Shown piece by piece: positions 33,650 to 45,266 of a stretch of DNA of 64,000 nt (position 1 is its first letter; each line of letters opens with the position of its first letter). The translations under genes and the position numbers were made by a program. The notes below the pieces were generated by a model. It was not told the DNA's origin and did no database searches. It saw only the letters and a list, made by a program, of their open reading frames with translations. The DNA is from Linanthus parryae (Eukaryota; Streptophyta; Magnoliopsida; Ericales; Polemoniaceae), in the NCBI GenBank assembly GCA_023055425.1, contig JALGPY010000003.1, forward strand, positions 67,068,991-67,132,990, read 5' to 3'.

Positions 33650-35079
33650 TGTAGGGTTTTGATTCATGGATCGCGCAAACGGAAGCATAATCAAACAAAC
33701 AACCATGCAAAACCCTCCAAGGATCACAAGTCTAGATGCATAACGATAGTAAAGGTAAGAAATCATAAACACACCTTTGGGTTCTCCTTGATGACTTCAA
33801 ACGCGAATAGTGTCACGTTCTCTATAGTTGATCCACGCCTAGAGTTGTTCCTAGATCTCCAATCTCCTTGGTGCTAGCCCGGAATGAAAGGAGGGTGAAG
33901 GAATCACGCAAAACGAGACACAAAAGGGGGTTCGGCCCCTTTGTGGCGTCGGGGACGAGGGGGCGGCGGCAAGGGGCGGCGTCCCTCTTGTTGCTTGCTC
34001 TCTCTCTCCTTTGTTCTCTCCCACTCTTGTTATGTTCTCTCTAGAGCATAAGTTGTGTAGGGAAGGAAGGAAGGAGGGTCCTTTATATAGTCCAACAACT
34101 CCTTGTTAACTACCTAAAGGACTTATTCTAGTCCTACTAGAATTCAATTTAGTCCCTTCCTTGCAAATTAGTCCCTACTAAGTTTGCAAGGTTTTGCAAA
34201 GTGATCCTTCTAATTAATTAATCCAATTAATTAATTCCAAATCTAGTACAACTCTATATAGCGTGTGACCCCATAGGTTCTATCTAGTTGGTAGCAACTA
34301 TTTGCTAATATGGAGCGGTTTCTAGCAAAACATCCATTCTAGCCAACTAATAGAATAGTCATCTAGACAACCTTGTACAAGTAATTGTCTCATCCCTTTG
34401 CCTCCATATCCGGATTGGACACGAGACATACAAGTCACACTCGTATATCCAATCCCTAGTTTCTCGATCCATGGAATAGCCTTATTCGTGCAAATAACAT
34501 CAATATCCCATATATTGATTTATTTGAGTCTGGACAGACATTCTATAAGCACTATCCTTCGAGTGGCCTTGGATATTTGCTCCCGTTATGTGGGAGGGGC
34601 AAATCCTCTCTACGTCCACTACGATCTCTAAGCTTGCTTCTCATTGTATCCAGTACACGCCTTTATAACTACCCAGTTACGGTGTAGCGTTTAACGCTAC
34701 CAAGATCACAATGATCCACAACTAGAATATCTAGTGACTTCAAGTCTAAGGATGACAATACCATTGTACCCGAGAAGCACTTGTGACTCAACATAACGTG
34801 TATGTAGCCTTCTCGGTAATGGGTCAATCCAGTGCAACATTCCGTAATGCACACCTATGTGTTGGATCGTGATATCTCCATATCAATCCAACCCCATACT
34901 AGTCTATAGATGATTGTCCTATTTAATCATTATACTTGACTAGGGATATTTAAGATAAACAACACAATTGTAAATCTAAGGACTTCATTATATTAAATAT
35001 CCAATAAATAATAAATGAATTTCTAGCCAATTACAAATTCATACTAAACTAGATTGCCTCTAGGGCATCTATTCCAACA
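33650..35079 (-). repeat. Element D2 3' LTR (1430 bp)
   Basis: TGTAGGGTTTTGATTC to CTATTCCAACA, near-identical to 40726-42155. Confidence 0.95.
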
Positions 35080-35091
35080 GTCTCCCACTTG
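35080..35091 (-). other. Element D2 polypurine tract
   Basis: The minus strand reads CAAGTGGGAGAC, abutting the LTR and 14 bases from the gag-pol stop. Confidence 0.8.
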
Positions 35092-35093
35092 CA

Positions 35094-38000
35094 CTAGAGC
35101 CAATCTGGCGCATCTCGTATGCCCATACTCCTAGTGTGCCCTTCATGCTTCCACTGCGTGAGAGGCTTCGTAAGCGGGTCTGACAGATTATCATCTGTAG
35201 GAATCTTGCATATCCGAACGTCTCCTCTATCGATAATATCTCGAATCAGATGAAACTTCCTGAGCACATGCTTGGACTTCTGGTGCGATCTGGGTTCCTT
35301 TGATTGCGCGATCGCCCCAGTGTTGTCACAAAACAACCCCACTGGATCCGCAATGCTAGGGACCACACCAAGTTCAGAAACAAACTTTCTGATCCAAACA
35401 GCCTCCTTTGCTGCGCCATTTGCAGCAATGTACTCAGCCTCTGTTGTAGAATCAGCTACCGTCTCTTGCTTGGAACTCTTCCAGCTCACCGCTGCTCCAT
35501 TCAGGCAAAACACATATCCCGACTGTGATCTAAAGTCATCTCTATCGGTTTGGAAGCTTGCATCAGTGTAACCCCTTACACGCAACTCTTCCTCACCGCC
35601 AAACATCAAGAAAGCATCCTTAGTTCTCCTCAAGTACTTTAGGATGTTCTTGACTGCAATCCAGTGACTCTCACCCGGATTGGATTGGTATCTGCTTGTC
35701 ATACTCAAGGCATATGACACATCTGGTCTAGTACATAACATGGCGTACATGATGGATCCTATGGCCGAGGCATAGGGAATCCTACTCATGCGTTCCTTCT
35801 CAATCTCATTGGAAGGACAACCACTCTTCGAAAGAGTGATTCCATGTGACATGGGCAAGAATCCCTTCTTGGAATCTTGCATGTTGAACCGTTTCAACAC
35901 CTTGTCAATATATGTACTTTGACTTAGGCCTAGCAACCTCTTAGATCTATCTCTATAGATCTTTATACCGAGTATATAGGCTGCTTCCCCTAAGTCCTTC
36001 ATTGAGAAACACTTTCCTAGCCAATCTTTCACAGATTGCAGCATGGGAATGTCGTTTCCAATGAGTAGTATGTCATCCACATACAAGACCAGAAAAGCTA
36101 CAGAGCTCCCACTAACCTTCTTGTAGACACAAGACTCATCTTCGTTTCTGATGAAGCCAAACTCTTTGACCACTTCATCAAAACGTCGATTCCAACTCCT
36201 AGAAGCTTGCTTCAATCCATAAATGGATCGCTGCAGCTTACAGACTTTTTTGGCTTGCTTTGGATCCTCAAAACCCTCCGGCTGTATCATATACACGTCC
36301 TCGAGGAGATTCCCATAAAGGAATGCTGTTTTGACATCCATCTGCCAAATCTCATAGTCGTAGTATGCTGCAATTGCAAGTAGGATTCGGATGGATTTGG
36401 TCATTGCGACTGGTGAAAAGGTTTCATCATAGTCAATACCATGAATCTGTCTGAATCCTTTAGCCACCAATCGGCCCTTATAGGTAATCACATTACCATC
36501 CATGTCGATCTTCTTCTTGAAGACCCACTTGCACCCTATGGGTCGCGCCCCATCAGGTGGTTCCACCAAAGTCCATACTTTGTTGGTATACATGGATTCC
36601 ATCTCGGATCTCATGGCCTCAAGCCACTTCTGCGAGTCTGGGCCATTCATGGCCTCCTCATAGGTAGTAGGCTCATCATCTATGAGCATCGTGTCACCGG
36701 AATCAGTCACGAGAAGTCCGTACCTCTCGGGTTCCTGGCGCACTCTACTAGATCTACGAAGCTCTTGTGTTACCTGAACAGGTGTCTCCACAACTGCTTG
36801 TGATTCCTGTTCATGTTCCATAATCGGTTCTGTGATTTGTGGTTCTTGAACTTCTTCAAGTTCTACATCCCACTTGCTTCTTTAGAGACAAACTCTCTTT
36901 CTAGAAACACGTCGGTCCGAGCAACAAACACTTTGTTCTCGGTTGGATTGTAGAAGTAGTATCCCTTCGTTTCCTTAGGGTACCCCACAAATTTACACTT
37001 ATCCGATTTAGGCCCTAGCTTGTCTGATTGTAAACGTTTTACATAGACATCGCAGCCCCAAATCCTCATGAACGACAGTGTGGGACGCCTCCCACTCCAC
37101 ATCTCATATGGTGTCTTCATGACTGATTTAGATGGAACACGGTTAATGGTGAAAGCTGCACTTAATAGAGCGTAGCCCCAAAATGATAATGGAAGATCGG
37201 TTTGACACATCATAGACCGAACCATATCCAATAGGGTTCGATTCCTCCTCTCGGATACGCCATTCCATTGTGGTGTTTCCGGGTGGAGTGAGTTGGGACA
37301 CGATCCCACACTCTCTAAGATAGTCGTCAAACTCTTGGCTTAAGTATTCTCCTCCACGATCCGATCGTAGAGCCTTGATACTTTTGCCAAGTTGCTTCTC
37401 TACTTCATTCTTGAATTCCTTGAACACTTCAAAGGATTCGGATTTTGCCCTCATAAGGTACACAAATCCATATCTACTGAAATCATCAGTAAACGTAATG
37501 AAGTAGACATAACCACCCCTGGCAGGCATGGCAAATGGCCCACACACATCAGTATGTATGAGCGCCAATTGCTCACTAGTCCTCTCACCTTTCTTATTGA
37601 AAGGGGACTTTGTCATTTTTCCCAATAAACAAGCCTCACATGTCTCATATGATTCAAAATCAAATGAGTCTAGTAATCCATCCTTATGGAGTCTAGATAC
37701 ACGTTTCTCATTTATGTGGCCTAAACGACAATGCCATAAATAAGCAGGATTTAAATCATTTATTTTAATCCGCTTGGTATTAATGTTGTAGACAGGATTA
37801 CTTAGATCAAGGACATAAAGTCCATTAAATAATTGCGCACTAAAATAGTGAATATTATTCAAATAAAAGGAACAACAATTGTTCTTTATTGAAATAATAA
37901 AACCTTCCTTGTCCAAACAAGAAATAGAAATAATGTATCTGCTCATAGCAGGCACAAAATAGCAATTATTTAATTCTAAAACTAATCCTGAAGGTAGAGA

Positions 38001-39041
38001 TAGCTCGCACACGCCTATGGCCAACGCAGCAACCTTTGCTCCATTCCCAACGCGCAGATCTACCTCCCCTTTAGCCAATCTTTTACTTCTCTTTAGATCC
38101 TGCATATTTCGACAAATATGAGATCCACATCCAGTATCTAATACCCATGATGTAGAGACAGTTAAATTGACATCTACAACAAAAATACCTGGTGGTGGTG
38201 GAATCACTATTCCAAGCCTCTTGTCCTCCAGATATTTTGGGCAGTTCCTCCTCCAGTGTCCAGGTTGACTACAGTAGTGACATTCACCCTTAGTCACGAC
38301 CTTGGCAATGGCACCAACAGGCTTAAGGGCTTGTTCCTTGGACTTGGCAACTGACTTTCCTTTGCCTTTGGAGGAAGAGGCAAACTTTTTACCCTTTCCT
38401 TTATGCACCATCATAATGGCTTTGCCCTTACCCTTATTGATGCTCTGTTCAACCGTCCTCAACATGTTGAGCAAATCTGGCAGTGGTTTAACGATCTCGT
38501 TCATGTTATAGTTCATAATGAACTGTCCATAACTCTCGGGCAACGATTGCAACACGAGATCGGTTGCCAACTCTTGGCCGACCGGGAACCCAAGCCGGGC
38601 GAGATTCTCCAAGTACCCGATCATTCGGAGTACGTGGGGTCCCACCGGGTTCCCTTCTGCCAGATGACATTTGAACAGTGCCTTTGAGACCTCATACCTC
38701 CCTACCCTCGCCTGCTCTTGGAAGAGCTGCTTTAGATGTTCGATCATATCGACAGCATTCATGTTCTCATGTTGCTTCTGAAGCTCAGAGGTCATGGTGC
38801 AAAGCATTAGGCAGGCCGCATCATTAGCGTCATCAACACGCTTTTGATACGCCTTTAAGGCAGCAGGTGTCTGATTCTCTGGACCTTCTGGAACATGCTC
38901 CTCTATTGCGTACAACTTCTTCTCTTGCTTGAGAACAATTCTCAAGTTTCTGTACCAATCGAGAAAGTTGGTTCCAGAGAGCTTGTCCTTCTCAAGGACA
39001 GATCGTAGGGAATGTTGTGAACTCGATGAGTTGTTTGCCAT
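35094..39041 (-). pseudogene. Element D2 copia gag-pol, two frameshifts
   Basis: It has the same protein order as D1: gag from ATG 39041 (MANNSSSSQHSLRS), zinc knuckle CHYCSQPGHWRRNC, retropepsin WVLDTGCGSHICRN, integrase, RT with YVDD, and RNase H with the normal CDNTGAI. Two indels break it. An extra T near 37278 (GTGTTTCCGGG against GCGTTCCGGG in D1) cuts integrase after QLTPPG. A 4-bp loss near 36868 (CTACATCCCAC against CTACATTCCTCCCAC) separates integrase from RT. Between the lesions the frame is otherwise open. Because the LTRs are almost identical, the lesions arose shortly before or after insertion. Confidence 0.92.
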
Positions 39042-40712
39042 TTGGAATTCTACAAAAAGGAAAATACGCAAGTTTTAGTATTTGTGAATTTTTGACTATA
39101 TTTAATAATGGCTAGTTTATTAAATATAGCTCCCACTATTTTTCTACGGATTAATAACCCTCAAGATATTAATGCGGAAAATATCATTATATTTTCTAGT
39201 GGGCCAAGATCCATCTTTTCATCTCCTTATGGGCTTGCTTTGGCAAGTCACCCATAATTCGATTACTTCTTAGGTAGGAACGATTCCAATTGCATCCCAT
39301 ATGCAACTCTTGGTTCAATCGGGCAAATAACTACTTATTTATCCATCCATATGGATAATCCCAATTGATTGCCTCTAGGTTTCTTAATCAAATTAATAGC
39401 CTAGTTGTGTTCAACCTCTTACCTAAACAATTGCACATTGTTACGTGCCATCGCATTCCATCATTATGAACCAAGTCGCCATGCTTTGGCACGCACGAAC
39501 TTGATAAATAATGATGATAATGAGTGTTTAAATAACGAGAAGGCAAGAACACAATATTTTTAAAATTTGAGGGATTTTTCAATTTTTAATTATTTTGTTG
39601 ATCAATATCAACTAATCTATCTATTTGAGTTTGGGCACAACTCCAAATAATAGATCCGGGTTGTCTAATTATCTTATTATCCTAATTGCATGCATCATCC
39701 ATACACCAACCACACAAATAATAAGACAATAAATAAACAACCACAAAACAGAAATTAAACGTGATGTGGATATGGCCTTTTTCTAGACTAAGATAATTCC
39801 AAGCCAATGGAATTATCTATGAACCCTAAACAAACACATCTCCATGCGTCTTGATCTTTTGGTCCATCCTTCATAGTCATGTGGTGTGCTCCATGCTCCA
39901 TGCTCCATCTTTTGTGGCTCCTTTTGGCTTTGGGCTTCTTTTCTCCAATCTTGGCTAACAATCTACTTTATCTAGCACTAGCTAACATCTATACTAAATA
40001 AAATAAATCTCACAAGTTGAGAAAAAAAATGGCACGCAGGCCATAAAACCCTAATTAATTATTACAATTAATTGATCAGCTCGCAGGCCGTAAAACCAAA
40101 CCACAAAATTAAACATCCACATCAAACCACATCCTAAGGCCATATCCAATCACCATGCGATTTGCACATAAACAGTTAAAATCCAATTTTAACGCGCTTG
40201 GTCAATTTTAATTGATTTTAGGATTTCTAGGGTTAAAACGGTCCATGGGCTCAACAATCCAATTGCCCGGGCCCAATAAAGTGAACCATAAGGCCCTAGG
40301 GCCGGCCCGGCCCAAAACCCGCAAGCTAGGCCCGCGGGTTAGGGCCGCCCGGCCCCTTAGGGCGCCAAGCTTGGGCGGCAAGCAAGGGGGCGGTCCCCTA
40401 GGGGGCCGAACCTCCTTGTGGAGGTTGTTTCCAAAACAACCTCCTTGCTTGGAGCCCAAGTTTGGTTGTTTCCTTGTTGTGGGAGAACTCCTTCTTCCCC
40501 AAGGATGCCCAAACCCTAGATCTAAGATCCTAAAATTTCTCAAACTCACCAATTCATGCATCTAATGCAATAATTGGATCTTGTTATGATTAAATCTTTG
40601 ACAAATTGCATCCAATGCTTGATTTGTCTTGTTTTACGCGATAAACAACAAATTAAGGTGTAAAACAACAAGAATGTAACACATAAACTACGTTTATGCT
40701 CTATGACCTGTG
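39042..40712 (-). other. Element D2 untranslated leader
   Basis: Homologous to the D1 leader at 12807-14460, including a G+C-rich patch near 40260-40420. No credible reading frame. Confidence 0.7.
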
Positions 40713-40724
40713 GCTCTGATACCA
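40713..40724 (-). other. Element D2 primer-binding site (tRNA-iMet)
   Basis: TGGTATCAGAGC on the minus strand, one base inside the 5' LTR. Confidence 0.93.
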
Positions 40725-40725
40725 C

Positions 40726-42155
40726 TGTAGGGTTTTGATTCATGGATCGCGCAAACGGAAGCATAATCAATCAAACAACCATGCAAAACCCTCCAAGGAT
40801 CACAAGTCTAGATGCATAACGATAGTAAAGGTAAGAAATCATAAACACACCTTTGGGTTCTCCTTGATGACTTCAAACGCGAATAGTGTCACGTTCTCTA
40901 TAGTTGATCCACGCCTAGAGTTGTTCCTAGATCTCCAATCTCCTTGGTGCTAGCCCGGAATGAAAGGAGGGTGAAGGAATCACGCAAAACGAGACACAAA
41001 AGGGGGTTCGGCCCCTTTGTGGCGTCGGGGACGAGGGGGCGTCGGCAAGGGGCGGCGTCCCTCTTGTTGCTTGCTCTCTCTCTCCTTTGTTCTCTCCCAC
41101 TCTTGTTATGTTCTCTCTAGAGCATAAGTTGTGTAGGGAAGGAAGGAAGGAGGGTCCTTTATATAGTCCAACAACTCCTTGTTAACTACCTAAAGGACTT
41201 ATTCTAGTCCTACTAGAATTCAATTTAGTCCCTTCCTTGCAAATTAGTCCCTACTAAGTTTGCAAGGTTTTGCAAAGTGATCCTTCTAATTAATTAATCC
41301 AATTAATTAATTCCAAATCTAGTACAACTCTATATAGCGTGTGACCCCATAGGTTCTATCTAGTTGGTAGCAACTATTTGCTAATATGGAGCGGTTTCTA
41401 GCAAAACATCCATTCTAGCCAACTAATAGAATAGTCATCTAGACAACCTTGTACAAGTAATTGTCTCATCCCTTTGCCTCCATATCCGGATTGGACACGA
41501 GACATACAAGTCACACTCGTATATCCAATCCCTAGTTTCTCGATCCATGGAATAGCCTTATTCGTGCAAATAACATCAATATCCCATATATTGATTTATT
41601 TGAGTCTGGCCAGACATTCTATAAGCACTATCCTTCGAGTGGCCTTGGATATTTGCTCCCGTTATGTGGGAGGGGCAAATCCTCTCTACGTCCACTACGA
41701 TCTCTAAGCTTGCTTCTCATTGTATCCAGTACACGCCTTTATAACTACCCAGTTACGGTGTAGCGTTTAACGCTACCAAGATCACAATGATCCACAACTA
41801 GAATATCTAGTGACTTCAAGTCTTAGGATGACAATACCATTGTACCCGAGAAGCACTTGTGACTCAACATAACGTGTATGTAGCCTTCTCGGTAATGGGT
41901 CAATCCAGTGCAACATTCCGTAATGCACACCTATGTGTTGGATCGTGATATCTCCATATCAATCCAACCCCATACTAGTCTATAGATGATTGTCCTATTT
42001 AATCATTATACTTGACTAGGGATATTTAAGATAAACAACACAATTGTAAATCTAAGGACTTCATTATATTAAATATCCAATAAATAATAAATGAATTTCT
42101 AGCCAATTACAAATTCATACTAAACTAGATTGCCTCTAGGGCATCTATTCCAACA
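40726..42155 (-). repeat. Element D2 5' LTR (1430 bp)
   Basis: Same ends and length as 33650-35079. TTTAT follows at 42156-42160. Confidence 0.95.
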
Positions 42156-42160
42156 TTTAT

Positions 42161-42817
42161 AGCCAGGCCTTATGCCATGCGCGTTGAGAATGTGCGATGG
42201 TTCCCAAAACTGTATCCCTCTAAGGCTGTTGCTTTTTCAGAAGAGCTCCTTTTCGAGGGCGGGGAGCATTTCCATGAGCGTTATCGCGAATTCTTTTGCT
42301 GGTGTCTGAGAGGCTCTCTTCCTGCTCTTGCAGAGCATGTTCGTGAGCTCGCGCCTAGGTACGAGAGGATTACCGTGGATTTTGATCCCACTCGCGTTTC
42401 TCCCCAGTTTGGCTTTGATGCAGTGGCACCATCAATCTGGCCGCAGTCTATCATCAGAGGCTGCTACAAGCGGTTATTGTCTAGGGAGTGTAAAACAATC
42501 TTGATGAGCAATCTTCCCTTCGAGCAACCCCCAGGTAACCGCGAGGTGGCTATTCCAGAAACTGGGTCGCTTACTGGAACGCCCAGCAGACAAGGTTTGA
42601 AACGCAGTCGGTCCCTCAGCCAAGCAGAGCTCCTGTAATCAAAAGGAATTCTTTCCCTTTTCGTCCCAATTGTAGCCTGGACGAGTCTGAATATGGTTGC
42701 TATTCGTTGCTGGATTGCGAGAATCACCTGTGTCCCTCCATTATTCTTGATGAAAAGATAGCCGCAGTTAGGAAAGGTGATTCGCATGTCATCATATATA
42801 GCGAAACTTTTGCTAAG
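42161..42817 (+). pseudogene. Antisense gene exon 1, second part
   Basis: Continues the PMD reading frame directly after the D2 duplication: MRVENVRWFPKLYPSKAV, GGEHFHERYREFFCWCL and YERITVDFDPTRVSPQFGF. The frame hits TAA at 42636-42638. The next frame is open from about 42635 (RNSFPFRPNCSLDESEYG, VIIYSETFAK) to the splice donor, so a one-base indel near 42630 is the likely cause. The exon ends AAG before GTAAGC. Confidence 0.78.
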
Positions 42818-42899
42818 GTAAGCAATTTTTCTCTTGCATGTGCGAAGTTCCTCTTTATTTCGATATATCAAAAGCTTCATGCTTCACTTGCTGTTGCAG
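42818..42899 (+). other. Antisense gene intron 1
   Basis: 82 bp, GTAAGC at the donor and a T-rich tract ending GCTGTTGCAG at the acceptor. Phase 0; the frame is open on both sides. Confidence 0.75.
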
Positions 42900-43401
42900 T
42901 GCCATGTGAGGAGGTTTGCATCTGGTGAGCGTTCCGAATCGCTGGTCACCACCATTGTTACTGCGAGAAGGCAAGGACAACCAATTCGACTGGCATCGAA
43001 GATGGATCCCGCGGTTGAGACCAAAATTCGCGAGATCATAAATGATTTTGCTGATTCGCTGATAGACAATACTCCAACCTTGTCTCCTCCCAGGAATGAT
43101 CCATCTCCTCCAGCGACTGCTGCTCCGAGAGCGAAAAGGCCCAGACAAAGAGGCATCACAATCTCTTCCCCTACGAGTGCTCTAACTTCTCCTCCTGCGA
43201 GATCCCTTACTGCCAGGGATAAAGGTAAAGGTCGCATGACCAGTAAAGCGCTGAAGGAGCTCGCGGTGGATACCTTTGTTCCGTTTGGCCAGTAGGAAGA
43301 AGAGGAGAGAAGGGGGACAAGAGAAGGAGATGAATAAGAGGAAAGAATTGAAGATGTCAGAGACAGAGAGAGAAATGAGATACAAGAGGAAGAGTCAGGA
43401 G
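42900..43401 (+). pseudogene. Antisense gene exon 2
   Basis: Open from CHVRRFASGERSESLVTTIV through a Pro/Ser-rich region with basic patches (RAKRPRQRGITISS, RDKGKGRMTSKALKELA), which look like nuclear-localisation signals. TAG at 43293-43295 and TAA at 43335-43337 then interrupt an otherwise continuous Glu/Arg-rich frame. It ends in phase 1 at GGA G before GTATCTC. Confidence 0.7.
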
Positions 43402-43477
43402 GTATCTCAATCGTACTTCGCTTCTCATTATCTTAACTCTTTTGCAATCTGGTTTTGAACGAATTGTTTCTTCGCAG
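43402..43477 (+). other. Antisense gene intron 2
   Basis: 76 bp, GTATCT to TTTCTTCGCAG, phase 1. The exons on either side join into one frame. Confidence 0.75.
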
Positions 43478-43948
43478 ATGATGACGATGAGACCATCAGT
43501 GGCCTTTTGGCCAAGAAGCAGAAGAGGGGTTCTCATTCTGGTGTTTCCGATGAAACCATAAGCGAGGACATTCTTGCCGAGTCCAGGAGAACAGCTGCGG
43601 AGGCTGCTGAAAGGAGAAGAAAGCGAGAAGAAGAGGAGCTCGAACGCGTGAAGCAAAGGAGCCTAGAAGAACAACACGTCGACGACCTGGTGCGTCCAAC
43701 TGATGAGGAAGATGTGCTTCCAGAAGAGATGGCTCCTCAAGTTGAATAGGAGGATGCGGCTCTCGAAGAAGATGCAGCAGCTCTAGAGCAAGCCCAAGCA
43801 GACTTTGAAGAAATCGCAGGCGGTAATGAAGGTGAGATTTTTAATCTCGCAGTAACTTACCGAGATGTTATTTTCGGTGTGCTAAAGCACGGTGTGTCAA
43901 AAGCTGACATTCGCTGTTGGCTAGTTGGCAAGTGCGGTGAACCTTCAG
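43478..43948 (+). pseudogene. Antisense gene exon 3
   Basis: Starts DDDETISGLLAKKQKRGSHS, then a charged helical stretch (RRTAAEAAERRRKREEEELE) typical of a coiled coil. TAG 43747-43749 interrupts it. Beyond that the frame continues through DAAALEQAQADFEEIAGGNE and VILDGRDVIF-free coding text to the GAACCTTCAG donor, phase 1. Confidence 0.65.
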
Positions 43949-44024
43949 GTAATCATTTGAGCAATATGTGTGAACTAGGCTTAGCAACCCAAACATAATC
44001 ATGACTAGTTTCTTCGCGCCCCAG
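43949..44024 (+). other. Antisense gene intron 3
   Basis: 76 bp, GTAATC to TTCGCGCCCCAG, phase 1, frame preserved. Confidence 0.65.
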
Positions 44025-44129
44025 GTCACGCTCACCTTAAAGACATGCTTAATGAAGACACATTAATACGACAAGGTTCCACGTCCTTAGCATATGACGA
44101 GGATGCTGCAATCCCACCTTCGCGTGGAG
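44025..44129 (+). pseudogene. Antisense gene exon 4
   Basis: A 105-bp exon open in the joined frame (HAHLKDMLNEDTLIRQG, then SLAYDEDAAIPPSRG). Phase 1 at both ends. Confidence 0.62.
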
Positions 44130-44204
44130 GTGATCGCTCTTAGCTTACCAAAGATAATAATATACGATACAAGATACCTCACACCATCGTATTTTGTATC
44201 GCAG
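44130..44204 (+). other. Antisense gene intron 4
   Basis: 75 bp, GTGATC to TTTGTATCGCAG, phase 1. Confidence 0.62.
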
Positions 44205-44695
44205 GTAATGCTGATGAAGCCGTGTTGGAGCAAAGGAGTCAACCTTCTGCATCCTATGTCCCGGTGCCGAGTTCTCATACTGAGAAGCCCGTCGCAGCTG
44301 CTCAATATGCAGGAGAGCCCCTCGAGGACGTCATCGAACTTTCTGATGATGCCGAGCTGACACTGTGTTGATGGAGGAAGATGCCCATGCTGGTGCTGAG
44401 GAAATAGGAACGAACGCTACTGATGTTATCGCACCTGAAGGTATCCCTCATCAAGCTGCAACTTCTGCTACCGCCATGCCTCCGGCAATGACTGAGCCTG
44501 CGGCACCTCTTCCTGCGTGAAACTTTTGGGGTTCGCAGGTCGGGGCTGCAATCGCACCTGGTGCGGCTTATACTCTTCCCCCCAACTATGAGAAGTTAGA
44601 GCTCGCAGCTGATAAAAGGGCAATGGAGCGAGGACAGTCTTCAACTTCCCCAGCAATGCGCATTCCTTATCTGCGCGAGATCCTTGAAGGAACTA
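44205..44695 (+). pseudogene. Antisense gene exon 5
   Basis: An acidic, Ala/Pro-rich segment (NADEAVLEQRSQPSASYVPV, EDVIELSDDAEL). A one-base loss near 44370 shifts the frame to MEEDAHAGAEEIGTNATDVI. A TGA occurs near 44518 before the frame continues to MRIPYLREILEGT. With the lost base restored the exon would end in phase 1, like its neighbours. Confidence 0.55.
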
Positions 44696-44778
44696 GTATG
44701 TCGTGATTTGTTGTTCGCATCTTGCATTCTTCATTTGCGAGTTCGATAGTCTAACTTGGCTTTTGACATTGCTTTTAG
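44696..44778 (+). other. Antisense gene intron 5
   Basis: 83 bp, GTATGT donor and a T-rich TTGCTTTTAG acceptor. Confidence 0.68.
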
Positions 44779-45266
44779 GATTGAAGCAAGCTGACGTGGA
44801 CAGGCTGGTTCGGATGCGCCTCTCCTACCCCCAATCATTTGCGAGGTCTCTGGAGATAGGGCCCTTCGGCAGGAGGCTATTTCTGACTGAAGCCATCTGG
44901 ATTTTGGAGCAGCTGTCCGCGGCCACACCTGCGGCCACACATGCGGCCATTTCTCCTCAGAGCGCGAAATTGCTTTTTGGCATGTGCCAAAACCTTCTCG
45001 CCAAAGTTCAAGGCAAGCTGGGCTTTGGGTTTCTTGTCAAAAGAGTCACCGTGATTCGCGCGGCCGTGACTTTGAAACGCGGCTACCAAAACCTCGTAGC
45101 TGAGAAGCAGAAGGTAGATCAGCAAAGGCAAAAGGTTGAAGAGGCTGTGAAGCTCTTTCATGAGATGAACGCCAAATGCGAGCAATTGAAGCAAGAAGTG
45201 GAGCAAGTGGAAAATATGAGCCGTCAGTTTACTCTTAATGACTCCTTGATCAAGGGCTTGTTTTGA
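44779..45266 (+). pseudogene. Antisense gene exon 6 (last, coiled coil)
   Basis: Open from LKQADVDRLVRMRLSYPQSF to the TGA at 45264-45266. The C-terminal 60 residues (NLVAEKQKVDQQRQKVEEAV, LFHEMNAKCEQLKQEVEQVE) form a clear coiled-coil pattern that suggests dimerisation. Confidence 0.75.

Larger units (their letters stand above)
33650..42155 (-). mobile_element. Element D2: young Ty1/copia retrotransposon
   Basis: An 8506-bp minus-strand element with two 1430-bp LTRs, perfect TTTAT duplication, initiator-Met primer site and polypurine tract. By eye the LTRs differ at only about five positions (for example GGCGGC against GGCGTC, and GTCTGGACAG against GTCTGGCCAG). It is therefore the youngest datable insertion in the window. 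It is the same family as D1, but its gag-pol carries two frameshifts. It interrupts exon 1 of the antisense gene of C. Confidence 0.95.
32427..45266 (+). pseudogene. Antisense plant-mobile-domain gene of element C, six coding exons
   Basis: This gene runs opposite to gag-pol of C. The ATG at 32427 opens a plant mobile domain protein. Removing copia D2 (33650-42155 plus one TTTAT) rejoins exon 1 in frame. Five GT-AG introns (42818-42899, 43402-43477, 43949-44024, 44130-44204, 44696-44778) follow. The first is phase 0 and the next four are phase 1, and each keeps the reading frame across the junction apart from single-base damage. The product would be about 1,300 residues: N-terminal PMD, Pro/Ser/Thr-rich and acidic middle, C-terminal coiled coil. 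Damage: the D2 insertion, a one-base shift near 42630, TAG 43293, TAA 43335, TAG 43747, and a one-base loss near 44370. PMD proteins are known from transposons and from Arabidopsis MAIN/MAIL silencing factors. The role here is unknown. Confidence 0.8.
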
